A DNA stretch of 64,000 nt from Owenia fusiformis (Eukaryota > Annelida > Polychaeta > Sabellida > Oweniidae): NCBI GenBank assembly GCA_903813345.2, contig CAIIXF020000009.1, positions 26,512,740 to 26,576,739 of the forward strand, read 5' to 3'. A program made the position numbers and the translations under genes. The notes under the pieces are model-generated. The model worked only from the letters and a program-made list of their open reading frames with translations. It ran no database searches and was not told the DNA's origin. Shown one piece after another: positions 1-12,000 of this stretch (positions are counted from its first letter, which is position 1; each line of letters starts with the position of its first letter).

Positions 1-316
1 TTTTGTCTCCTAAAAATGGTTCAACCTTTAATCAAAACAAAAATAGACAGTACTATCTCATCCGAATCAGGTCATTCCCACGTAATGTATCCCGACGGTC
101 AAAACGCCTTAGCAATCGCTCTTTAAGGCCGCGTTCCCAGTAACATTGGCCACGGCATATCTCATACGTTATGACAATATCAGCGCGCGCATAGCCATAT
201 GGTTAGATAAGTAGCTTTTAAAACCTTAAGCGGGGTGAAATACCAAAAAGTTGACCCAAAGGCATTATAGATCGAGTCATTGATTCATTTTTACTTGTGT
301 CTGCAATCATAAAGTA

Positions 317-941
317 CAGGGTGTCCCGAAAGTATAGGGGCCCCCAAGGCAGACATATACCAATGTCTCCATAGTGTTATATATCATTTAAAGCTCATTC
401 AAAGTTACATTGATTTGCCAATATCATGGTTCAACTCACAAATGGGAAAAGGTTACAGGTATTTCAAAATATAGGGTTTAGACAAAATTAAAGTCAGTTT
501 TACACCAAAATAATAACTCTATTTGTCTCCTAGGCCATGTTAACAGCAGCAATGCTTTCCATATATGACCTTAAATGCGCTTGAAATAGGGTTGTGGCAT
601 TTTGTAATCCTTTAAAACCTTTTTAAGGCATTTTAGAAGAGTTAACTTGGAGTATATACCCCCAACGTCCTCTTTTTTAACACAATATCCATCCTATCTT
701 CGACAATATTTTAGGTCACATTCAGGTCAGGGCTGTTTCCAGGATACTGAATTCAACTGTATTTTTGGCCAAACGCTAAGTTTTAAAATGCCTGTAACTT
801 TTTACCATTTGTGAGTTGAACCATAATACTTGGCAAATCAATGTAACTTTAGATGAGCTTTAAAATGATATATGACAGATACCATGGAGACATTGGTGTA
901 TGTCTGCCTAGGGGGAGGGGGCATACTGTCGGGACACCCTG
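317..941. mobile_element. 625-bp foldback element, TA target duplication
   Basis: Ends CAGGGTGTCCCG...CGGGACACCCTG are flanked by TA on both sides (315-316, 942-943). The inverted arms are about 164 bp long (317-480 and 778-941) with scattered mismatches. No coding capacity is seen. A TA target suggests a Tc1/mariner-type non-autonomous element. Confidence 0.85.
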
Positions 942-2142
942 TAGACACGACTATCTAGAAAGGGTCTACATGTAAATGGCTTGCTTGCAAGAGCCAATTG
1001 CAAAAAGTGAGATTCGAAAAATATCTTTTCTACAAGTAATTGCAGTAAGAATGAAAAATTTGCTTTGATATTGATATGTAATGATAGCCCATTAGGTTGT
1101 GGTAATTCTATTAAGAACAATTATTGTAGAAAATTAGGTATTTCTGGCCTTAAAATGTCCCTTTATTCAAAAGGTATTGTTGTCAATTCGAATTATATAA
1201 TTCCTATTTTACCTATTAAATGGTAATTGTACATCCCAATATCCATTATATTAGTTCTTGGCAAATTGTATGAATATAGGGCTCATAAAAATGTGGACAT
1301 AATAACAAAATAAATTGTAGTTAAATGCTTTATATATCCAGATGGAGACCAGGCTGATTAGATAATTGTATTAAATAAGATATTGCTGCTGAATAAAAAA
1401 AGATGAACATTATGAGCAACCTTTTTCAATTAGTGATTTTTGAAAACATGTGCCGACAGAAGTTTTGGTGATCTTCTGGACTTAGGCACACAATACAGGA
1501 ATACTGATGATGACTAATCACAATGTGCATTGGTACTGCCCCATTCGGTACCTTACCCTTATAATGTTTCACGCCATATGACATTAACAGTTACATGATG
1601 TGAATTTAAATGATATGACATTTACAGTTGGATGATATGCTTTTTACAGTACATTCGCTGTTAGATCAATCATCTCAATATTGACGATTCCTGTCGCATG
1701 GGTTCACTTGGAGAAATATATCACTAACACTTTTTCACAGGCGTGTAACGTAAATGTTACCTACTGTAGGGTGAGGTATAGATCCCAGCACATGTATCGC
1801 TATGTTTCCTTGGTCTAATAACGAACGATGTGACTTTAATCAATATACTGATGGTTCAATGAAATCATTCGTTAGTTGAAAGATGTTTTATAAGAGGGCA
1901 GCGCCAGATAGTACTAAGCAAATTTGGCAATATAATAAATTGCAATAAAACAGTATGTACATGTACGAGTATATACAAAAGTATTTACAAAAATTAATCG
2001 TTTTGATCAAGTGGTACCCAATGGTATTTCACTTACACATACACCTCATGCTAGTTTTCTGAAGATAGTCTTAAGATGTAGTATTTTTGGCCCACGCTGT
2101 ATTTCCGATGACGCAACATAACTAAAACATGTAAAAGTTCAA

Positions 2143-2427
2143 GCCAAGGAGGATTGGCTCCGAGGATCGAAACTCGATATTTTCAAACAACGGAAAGGTC
2201 GAAATTATAACCGAGTATAAATTCAAAATAAACAGTCCAAAAGATTCCAACCAATATCTCGATCATTTCTTGTGAGTTTTGGAATTTTTCGTTGGAAATA
2301 AGATCAAAAATTCACGATTCAAATGTTGAAGTGAACAAAATGGCGGTTGTTTGGATTTGAATATCCAAACACACGCTCATATATTGCAACAATATCAATG
2401 TTGCACTCTGGGAGCCAATCCTCCTTG
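2143..2427. mobile_element. 285-bp TIR element with 7-bp target duplication
   Basis: Terminal inverted repeats CAAGGAGGATTGGCTCC (2145-2161) and their complement (2411-2427) are flanked by AGTTCAA at 2136-2142 and 2428-2434. It has no coding capacity. A diverged partial copy is at 54131-54270. Confidence 0.85.
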
Positions 2428-3362
2428 AGTTCAATACTATCTATTAACAAAAGGAAGTTCCCTATCAGATTAAAAATAAAACAAACGACCTTGTAAGCTG
2501 AACATCGTGTTTAGAATTAGCTTGATATATATATTCGTCCATGGTGTAATAGCATATCCCCACTAATTGTAATCCGGTGTTCTCTTGGATCTTTTTCATC
2601 TATTTACAATACCTCGAAATTTACGTCAACCTCCAGACTTTCTTGAACAACAGAATAAAAATTGTATATTCTGAGAACAATAGATAGGAAGATATAAATA
2701 AATGGACCCCCGCAGCCCATCAAACAGCCTTTGTTTGGGTCAGCTTTTTCCATTCCGAAAGGACGGGTGTCATTAAGGGCCCTTTTTAGCCCCCAAAGAT
2801 ATCCGATAATAATGCATATCATATTGAAGAAAAATCATTTGTGCTTTATAAAAATAAAATTTCAGCGAATTTTGACCTTTGATGTTCACACAACAGTCAT
2901 TTAAAGATCATATACCATTTTTGGTGTTTTTACAAAAAAATCTTTATTTATTGTTGTCTAAGTCAATAGTATGTAAATATTAACCAATTTAAATATATTA
3001 AAATGTAATATATGAAATACTGAAGAAAATATACATTTTCATGGAAAGCACATAGGGCAATATTGACAAAATGCAAATGCTATTTTGGTAGGTTCTGGGC
3101 TAGCAATGGGTACATTTCAACTGTGACTGTAATGGATTACTATTGACTTTTATCAACATCACAGGGCAATATTTAAGCAACTTAAATACAAGGAAAATCA
3201 AAGATTTCCTCTCATTTCTAAAATGAGGAACAAAAGCATGAATTCAAGGAAAATAAATGATCGCCTATGCCAAATTATATAACATATGAGAAAGTTGTGG
3301 CACAGTAAAGGATATGTATAGGATATCATATGATTTTAAATGATTTTATCTTTATCTCCGAG

Positions 3363-3419
3363 TTGATATCAATATCTTGCCAAGTTAGCATAGCGAATTA
3401 GCGCAGATATTGATATCAA
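3363..3419. repeat. perfect 15-bp inverted repeat TTGATATCAATATCT
   Basis: Arms 3363-3377 and 3405-3419 surround a 27-nt spacer. A second hairpin (GGTGATATCTGTG, 3605-3617 with 3635-3646) lies 200 bp further on. Confidence 0.85.
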
Positions 3420-5333
3420 TGAGTTGGATTAACACAATATCACAAAAATGCATAGGATGTTCTATTTTTCCCATAGTTCACCTCTAAAACTAAACAAAGC
3501 ATATCAAAACAACATCCATTCATTCATTCATCCCCGTGATGTCATGAAATCACTATGTAACAAAACACATCATATTGGTGGTAGTTTTCAAATCCCTGCC
3601 AAAAGGTGATATCTGTGAAATATTTTCCGTATTCCACAGATATCACTTTTTCCACGCATTTGCAAAATATCATAAATATGTTTTTTATGTTACCTAACAG
3701 AGCGGAACAGAGTTCAACTATGGGATAAAGAATAAAAAATAGGTACATAATTGAATTACCACTCCAAAAATATTAAATATGAGGGTTTAAAGAAAGAATA
3801 TTGAATTTGAGATTCAAAAAGACAAGTGGCCTCATGTCTCACGTTACCCAAACCCCAGATCCTTGATGTCATATACTTGTATACTGTATATCAATGTTAT
3901 TTACTGGGAGGATTAAATATGGAGTGTATAGCAATGGTCAATACGATATTTCCAGATGGATATTTTTCCCTAGAAGCGGAACCCAAACTCAGTCATGACA
4001 TAGAAGCTAACTTTTGCAATTAATAGAAACTTGTTTTTTATTATATTTTTGTGTTCTATATTTGAGATTCATTTCTACAAGAGGATGGAACGAATGTGAA
4101 CTTGTATATTGAACTATACTCCTTTTCTGAATAAACAAAACAACATTTTATCCAAGCCAATTAAGAAAACCAAGGCCAATGAGTGTAATTTATGCCCAGT
4201 TAAACTAACACAATAACAACTTTTCGTCTGGACTCACTTATTATGTAAGAATGAATTGTATTACTGTTTACTGCATTAAATGTCAAGTATACTATCTGTA
4301 TTTAATTTCAAATGCCTATCTCACTTATCGAAGGTATACAAGACATGTTATTTTGAAACAAATTCAGCACAACCAAAACCATGTCCACATAATATGACAA
4401 ATCCAAGATGGCTGCCACAATTTTAGATCCATGCACATGTGAAGAAGTTAGAAATGCACATGGTCCACAAGTTCCATCCCCAATAAAATGGGAAGTTTAA
4501 GGTTTTCACACATATCAACTCTATTCCTATATACTTTATATTTGTGGTAAGGCTTGTGATCTAGGTAAACTTAGCATGTTCATGTACCTCCTATCCTCTG
4601 AAGCTAAAAACAGAAATAGTGACTTCAATTGAGAAAAATGAATCTTATGGGCTCCATATACATTTTGAGTGGCTGTCCGGCTTAAGTTAGATACTACTGA
4701 TAATCTGAGATTGGAAATTATGTCAAGTTTAGTCCTCAGCCTCTCATGACGGATAACTTCGAGGTAATTGTGTTGTTACTGCAAAAACCTCTATTTCTTC
4801 ATCACAAATCTACCATCTTTTGCATCTGTCAAAACCCTTCATTTCATGTTAATTTTCAGACTTTTGCTTGTGCCATCATTAAATATATATATTCAACTTG
4901 TTATTCAGAATATTTTAAGAACTTTTCATGAATTTCTTTATTTTCACACTTTTGAAAAAATGACTAAGTCAGAGAATGGCCTCTTAATGGCATGTCCCCT
5001 TTGATATACGTTTGCAAAATACATACGATATGAACATAAACATAACAGAACATAAACATCTTGGTGATAATTCCCTTTCAAGACAGACATTTTGAACGCG
5101 AAAGAATCAGAAAAGAACATACAATATTTGTGATCTCTTAATAAACAGTGTATCCTTTTTCCTTTGTTATGCACAAATAATATATTGAGTCGAATAATGT
5201 TTTAGATAACATTTTGTGTTTCGCATGAGTACACGAGTAAATATAGCAGTGTCCTTCTAATCATACCGCATTAAAGAACGTACAGACATATTACATTACT
5301 TATACAATTGACTGTCCGTGAGCTTCAGGTATT

Positions 5334-5365
5334 CCATGGGCTCTACCACCTGATAGAGCCCATGG
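5334..5365. repeat. perfect 12-bp inverted repeat CCATGGGCTCTA
   Basis: CCATGGGCTCTA at 5334-5345 and its exact complement at 5354-5365 form a short hairpin with an 8-nt loop. Confidence 0.85.
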
Positions 5366-5766
5366 GTATTCCAAGGACACCATAAATAAGATCTGGTGTA
5401 TATGGTGTATCTTTTGTATTGTTGTTTTCTCCTGACAGTCATTTGACTGACGTCTTACTGTGCAAACTATAAAGTGCTTGACAGTACAGAAATGTACGTT
5501 TCTGTTACGGATGCTTTACACCATGGGTTGCACTGAAGTCACTCTTTAATTTCGGACAAGAACACGAAGAAAGGGCATTTCGTTTCCTCATTTTAGAAAA
5601 CGTTGAATGCAAACGATATTCTAGCTTCAAACTAAATCGTTGGAAAACTATTAAGTCGGTAAATGGAACTCGTACAATGTGGTAAACTATTTTAAAGTAC
5701 TAGTTAAAATTTGTTCAACTTTATAAGTTATTGAATGATTTGAAGTGCAATACAGGATACATTCTA

Positions 5767-5824
5767 CTCGAGAAATTCTGTATTGGCACGAGACGAAGTC
5801 GAGTGCTAATACAGAATATCGAGA
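5767..5824. repeat. imperfect hairpin with TTCTGTATTGGCAC/GTGCTAATACAGAA arms
   Basis: Arms 5767-5794 and 5799-5824 surround a four-base loop. This is a small foldback of probable transposon origin. Confidence 0.7.
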
Positions 5825-6870
5825 GCAGAATACACGTATATCAGTAGCAATACAGATCGATACAGCACAAAAACTGACCAATTAGAGGGCTTCATTTTAC
5901 AGATCATACATAGAAATGTGTACTCTGTGATATTATAATGATGCTAGTAAATAAACGAAAAAAATATTTGGCGGACTGTGTTGAATTTTCCTAAACCCAA
6001 CTTTAAGGTACAATGTATAATATTTTTCTTCTACTTTAAAACAATTTCCTACTGCATCTAAATTTTTCCCTTTTACATGTACTATGTACTATGACACATT
6101 TTGTGGCCTAAAATGCAGAATAAGGGAGTACGGGAATGGGTTGACCCCTCCCCCAATCTTGACATTTCTCTTTATTTTCAGTTAATATCCGTGGACGTCT
6201 CCTTCGATTAATTATGGATTTTGTTGATAATTTCCCTAATATATTTGGTTTAAAATGCTACAATTGATTAAGTTTCAGCCACAAACAGAACCTGTAGAAA
6301 CATGTGTGGGTATACGTGTACATAAATATAATGCCGTCGTCTCTAAAATGCTATGAAATGGTCTAATGGCTTCGAAGAAAATCATTTATGTATTATGTAA
6401 TCCAAGACATGAAATAAGTTCTTCTATCCATTATAGCAGCACATGGTCTCCTTCTCAAACAACCACTGAATTCAATTTCTGTTCTGGATGATACGTTTCC
6501 TCCAGTACTCCCACAAATGCTGATTTTTCAAATCACCCCACAACTACATGTACTAGTGTATTGGAATCTTTGGGTTGAAAATAAGTTGGATTCGTGGTTA
6601 TTTAGATAAAATTGAACTTTGTGTTAACTACTGACAATGTTTGTTAACTGCAAGATTTCAATACACAAGCATATGGGGGTGATTTGAAAATCAACCCCAC
6701 ATTTATGGGGATACTTGCCGGGTCCTTGACCCCAAAGACCAAAGTATATATTTATCTTTTGAGTGTTTTATTTTTCATTCTGTGATTACTTAAGCAATAA
6801 GAAAGAACAGAAGAATGCATTAAGCTTAACAAGCGGATATTGTGTGAGAGGTATTGCTTTTAACTATGTA

Positions 6871-7221
6871 CAGTGAAACCTGTCTAAGTGGAACACCTTT
6901 GATAAATACAAAGTCACGGTGTGAAAGAAATGATGGTCCCCCAGGGATTATGGCCCCCTTTGTTAACGGCTCTTACTGGTCCTGATAATGATAATGAGGG
7001 AAAGAGTTGTATTTAGGTCACCATATAAATCAACGGAGAGTAGGACCATAATTTGATTGGACCTCATACCCTTTTACACCGGGTCCAAAGTGTTCCACGT
7101 GTGAGATGTTTCACTTATAGAGGTTCATGTAACATGTGGTCAATTGGTCTTGGGACACTGAAATGTTCCACTAACAGCGGTGTTCCATTTCTTTGAGTGG
7201 TCCACTTCACAGCTTTCACTG
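6871..7221. mobile_element. 351-bp CAGTGAAACCTGTC element, TA target duplication
   Basis: Ends CAGTGAAACCTGTCTAAGTGG... and ...GCTTTCACTG are flanked by TA. Internal blocks contain repeated GTTCCACT words. Shorter relatives lie at 17151-17252 and 21161-21306, with fragments near 8035-8110 and 42460-42500. Confidence 0.85.
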
Positions 7222-7427
7222 TATCAAAGAACTTCTTGTTGATAAGCTGATCATTGTACATTTTTATACAATTTCTTTATCTCAAACTTCAAACAAGGCA
7301 CAGACGTGAACAATATCGTACCTAAAACACAGCATTGTGGTCTTGTTGACCAAGAAAGCAACATGGCCGCAGAAAAGTTAATCAGCTCTAGAACTTATCA
7401 CTGTGTAACATATGTAAAAATTTGAAC

Positions 7428-7950
7428 GGTTTGGCTGGAAACCTGTAGACAAGTCTTGAAAGTGAAGATTTTAGGACGGAAAATCCAAAATGGCCACCTT
7501 AAAATTTACCCAGAATGCCCAAAAACCAACCAGTTCTTGACGTTGCTATGTAGAAACATCCCTGAAAATTTCAGATGAATCCCTCAAATGGTTTGGCTGA
7601 AAATCTGTAGACAAGTCTTGAAAGTGAAGATTTTAGGACAGAAAATCCAAAATGGCCACCTTAAAATTTACCCAGAATGCCCAAAAACTTGACGTTGATA
7701 TGTAGAAACATCCGTGAAAATTTCAGATGAATCCCTCAAAAGGTTTGGCTGGAAACCTGTTGACAAGTCTTGAAAGTAAAGATTTTAGGACGGAAAATCC
7801 AAAATGGCCACCTTAAGATTTACCCAGAATGCCCAAAAACTTATCAGTTCTTGACATTGATATGTGGAAACATCCCTGAAAATTTCAGATGAATCCCTCA
7901 AATGGTTTGGCTGGAAACCTGTAGACAAGCTGAAAAGTGAGACGCCGCCT
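7428..7950. repeat. tandem array of ~160-bp units (three and a fraction)
   Basis: Units begin GGTTTGGCTG at 7428, 7590, 7742 and 7904 (periods 162, 152, 162). Each carries GGACGGAAAATCCAAAATGG-type and CAGATGAATCCCTCAAA-type blocks. It lies downstream of the MRE11 3' end. Confidence 0.85.
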
Positions 7951-8493
7951 GCCCGCCCGTCAAGCTGACAACAATATCGACCTTTTGTTAGGTACGATAA
8001 AAACATATGTATAGAAAACACTCTGTACTGGAAGGTACTATTTTGGTAGAGAGGTGTTCTTTACAGATAGGTGTTCCTTATAAAGGTGTGTTTCTTACAG
8101 AGAGGGTTCATATGGCACACCAACAAAAACCATTTTCATGTACATGTACTTTTAGCACATATACCTTAAAATATTCCTGCAAACAAAGCCAAACATTGCA
8201 TTGTCCCATGCTAAAATAACATTTGTATTTTTATACATAAATAGCACTTTAATTCGCTTCCGTATTGATGTACTATAATGTTCTATTCATTCTCATTTGA
8301 CGTAAGGCATCAAAGGATCTTATCTCTCTAATAGCAATATTATTAAGCTAAGGTGTTCAAGTGTTTACACTGAAAACAAAGTACAAGATTCTGTTCATGT
8401 TGTTATATTTGCACTTTTAAGTTAAAGCTCAACAACAAATAAGCTTCTTATTACAAATGAATACAAATATTCCTAGTAATACGATAAAAAGTA

Positions 8494-8692
8494 CAGGGTG
8501 GTCAAAAAATGGAAACCCTGCTGCTATTTTCCAGCATCATTTTAGGGAATTAACTCCCTGATATTTAGCACATTTGTACATCATTTAATTTTATATCAGC
8601 TTATCATATTTTTGTAGGATGGTAGGAAATAGTATGATGTACAAATGTGAGAAATATGCAGGAAAATGCAGGGTTTTCATTTTTACCACCTT
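8494..8692. mobile_element. ~199-bp foldback element downstream of MRE11
   Basis: Near-palindromic: the outer arms CAGGGTGGTCAAAAAATGG... (8494-8523) pair with 8664-8692, and the inner arms CACATTTGTACATCAT (near 8570) pair with 8634-8649. It contains the best minus-strand poly(A) signal candidate for MRE11 (ATTAAA, 8589-8584). Confidence 0.7.
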
Positions 8693-8792
8693 ATGCATAA
8701 CTGAATTATCCATTCTACTTAAATCCCTATATCCGTGAAATGTAACAGTTCTATGTAGTGTTTTTTCTTGAAATATAAAAGATAACAGATTT

Positions 8793-9009
8793 TCACTTTT
8801 TTCGCTTCCTCTTTGGAATAAATTCCTCATCATCCGAATCATCATCAAATGTCAATCCTTTTTTCTTCTGGGTGGGTCTCTGGCCATTTGTTCTGCTCCT
8901 TTGGGTGGTTTTTGCATCCCCTGACCCCAAGGGCTGATTACTCCGTGATGACACTGACGTTCTCCCTGTATTATTAAACGGATTATCCGAGTCCTCACCC
9001 GAGTCGTCA
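8793..9009 (-). CDS. MRE11: MRE11 last exon (acidic/basic C-terminus)
   Basis: This exon encodes residues 625-696 and the stop. [11 protein letters not shown] parallels the SSEDDDDDPF region near the end of vertebrate MRE11. The tail is acidic (DDDSDDEE) then basic (PKRKRKK, a likely nuclear localisation signal). The acceptor is CATATTTTAG. A candidate poly(A) signal ATTAAA lies on the minus strand at 8589-8584, inside a small foldback element. Confidence 0.88.
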
Positions 9010-12000
9010 CTAAAATATGTCAAACAAAGAATAATTGATTGTTATTTAGTTATTATGGCTATCATCAGACATTACCAAGTACATACAAGAACACAAATGT
9101 GTACAAAATGTCCCCACCAATGGGTGATCCCGTCAAATGGTTATCTTAAAAATGAGTAGAGAAGACTTTACAGACACAATTTAAAATACAAAATGGCCAC
9201 CTTAAAGTTTACCCAGAATGCCCAAAAATTAGTTCGTTCTAGATTTTCAAACGAAGAACCACCCCTGAAAATTTGAAATTGAACTACCAAACGGTTCACC
9301 TAAAAACGCGTAGACAAGATTTTAGGACGGAAAATCCAAAATGGCTGCCTTGACATTTATCCAAAATGCCAAAAAACTAATCAGATCTAGATTTTCATAC
9401 TAAGAATCATCCCTGAAAATTTGAAATTGATCTACTAAATGGTTCACCTGGAAATGCGTAGACAAGACTTTACAGACAAGATTTTAGGACAAAAAATCCA
9501 AAATGGCTGCCTTGACATTTACCCAGAATGCCAAAAAACTCATCAGATCTAGATTTTCATACTAAGAATCATCCCTGAAACTTTGAAATTGATCTACCAA
9601 ATGGTTCACCTGAAAACACAGACAAGACTTTACAGACAAGATTTTAAGATGGAAAAATCCAAAATGGCCGACAATAAAAAAGTGAATATGAGTTTTTGCT
9701 GATTTCCTTTTACAAAATTATCACATATATCTACTGTTAACAATAACATAGGCTCTTACTACAAAGTACACTTGAAATTATTTATAAAGCTACTAAATAG
9801 TTAGAGTATGAAAACTCAAAAACACCATTCAATATTATACAAAGTATTATTGCGCGCTAACATTTCTTAAGACATTCAACATGGCTGACATGACTGAGCT
9901 AACAGGTCCAAAATCTAATCAGATGTAGAATGAAGTGAGCTGAACCCATGAACAAGATGTTAAAGTTTTAAAAGCAACTGTGAAGCCGTTTTTCTTAAAG
10001 TTTGCAGACAAGGATTTTAGCATTTGACTTCAAAATGGCCGACAGGAAGTAGGTATCGAGTTAAATTTTTTTCATCCACATCTGTATGCACTCATAAGTT
10101 ATCCCTGAAAATTTGAAGGTGATATCTGTAGCAGTTTTGGAGAAAACTCCCGGATGGACAGATGGACGGACAACATTTGATTTTACCATGGGACACTAAA
10201 CGCTGTCATGTGGAGCCAATCAATGACAGATTTTGAATTTGATGGTGTCAAATTATTTGAGAAAGATTTGTCTTTTCATATCCAAAGTGTATTTAAGGGA
10301 AAAGTCAAAATTATGAAAAACTTTTTGTGAGTGTAACAATTTTTTTTGAGACACACTGTAGTATCGGGACCACAGTCTCTGATGAAAAATTTCTTGATTT
10401 TCCATTTTAAATGGAAGAAATTTTTTGTTTTAGGTGAGGGACTGCACCCTACATGTATATTTGAAATATGAAATACTTGTAGTTAGTGCTTCATTTTTTA
10501 ATTAAGTAACCATAAGCTTTACTGAAGAGGATAGATTGGTCTTAATCATTTCCGTGATCGGGTTTCATTTGAGCGGTGTTAAAATTGACATTTTGACCGA
10601 ACCCCTTTCATAAATCCACATGTCAAAAAATATTTATCACTTCAAATTCATTTGCATTGTGAGATTGTATTTCCCAGTTGCTCAATAACTTATCAGTTTT
10701 ATGGAAGAGTCAAGCACAATTTATAGTCTTGTTTCTGATCAAAGCAGTTTTATGCAAATTAGAGCAGTTGGTGTCTCCAACTGAGAACATTGATGCATGT
10801 GTCTAGATGTATTTTTATATTATCTAGCCTCTACTGGGACCTAATAAAGATAACAACATAATTATTAAGGAATACAACTCGGGCAGACTGACATATGTAA
10901 ACATGATTGACTTAATGAAGAACTTTATACAACAAATAATGCATAATACCAAATGCTTCCTGAATCTATGGGAGAGGAGGGGGACAGGGTATAAGACATT
11001 GTTTCTTTACATACATTGTATGAGATCATAGTTTGAGATATTTGTTTTTTTCCTTATGATAGGTTTTACTCTAGGGACTTACTGTAAATGTTTCTTTTTT
11101 TCTCACTGTTTTGTTTACAGTACTAAGTCTTTTCCTTGAGCATTTGAAACAAATAATATAAAAAGATATAGAGGCTGACAAAATTGAAAGTCATCATGTC
11201 AGCATGTAAAACTGACCGCCAAAATCAAGCTACTCTCAAAAAGGAATTTTTTGGGGCAGAATCGTCTTTCATCAATTTCACTAGATTTTGGCTTATCACT
11301 TCGTTTAGGGGATGGATATCCAAATTTGAATGAATGAAAATAAATAATTGTCGTGTTGACATGAAATGTAAGACTGCATTGATATAAATTGCGCTAATTA
11401 AGAAAGTTCATACCTACATGCATTAAACACTTAAAAGGATTCTATTTCTGGATTAATCAAGCAAGTAAATATGAAGCTAATAAAAAATGCCCACATAAAC
11501 ATTAAAGTATCAAACTGCGACATGTAATAGAAGAGCTCAAATTGTACATTATCATTGTGACATTTCAGAAACAAAGTCGCCAACAGAAATTACGCCTTGT
11601 CTTTAAGTTACATACGTATCTTGACTCTGAATATGTCAGAATGACAATCATTCAACAGAAAAAATAATTAAACCAATCTACTTGATAACGACTTGAGTAT
11701 CAGGGTAAGATGTTAACAGAGTATCAAGATTATCTCAATTTTGGATAAGTATAGATTGTAGTTTTCATCCAATATGTTCCTATCATATCAGAAGCTACTT
11801 GTCATAACAGTACCTGTAATGTATCATTGCTCATTGCTGGTGTATGAAATGATTGTTATGAAACAGTTGTTTAATTTCATTGTGGGAGAAACCTCTCTCA
11901 AAAAAATATTTTTGATATGTACCCTTGCTCTTACATGTAGTTATGCCCTTACCAGTATATAACATCTGTATTACATGTACTGTAGTTACGCCCTTACCAG

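Larger units (their letters stand above)
942..8493. other. gene-free left flank
   Basis: Apart from the elements and hairpins listed separately I see no coding exon here. The open frames are short, AT-biased and lack family motifs or credible splice sites. Confidence 0.6.

Noticed and set aside
8591-8848. 85-codon minus-strand frame overlapping the MRE11 stop
   Set aside because: It is out of frame with the conserved MRE11 C-terminus and runs into the foldback element.
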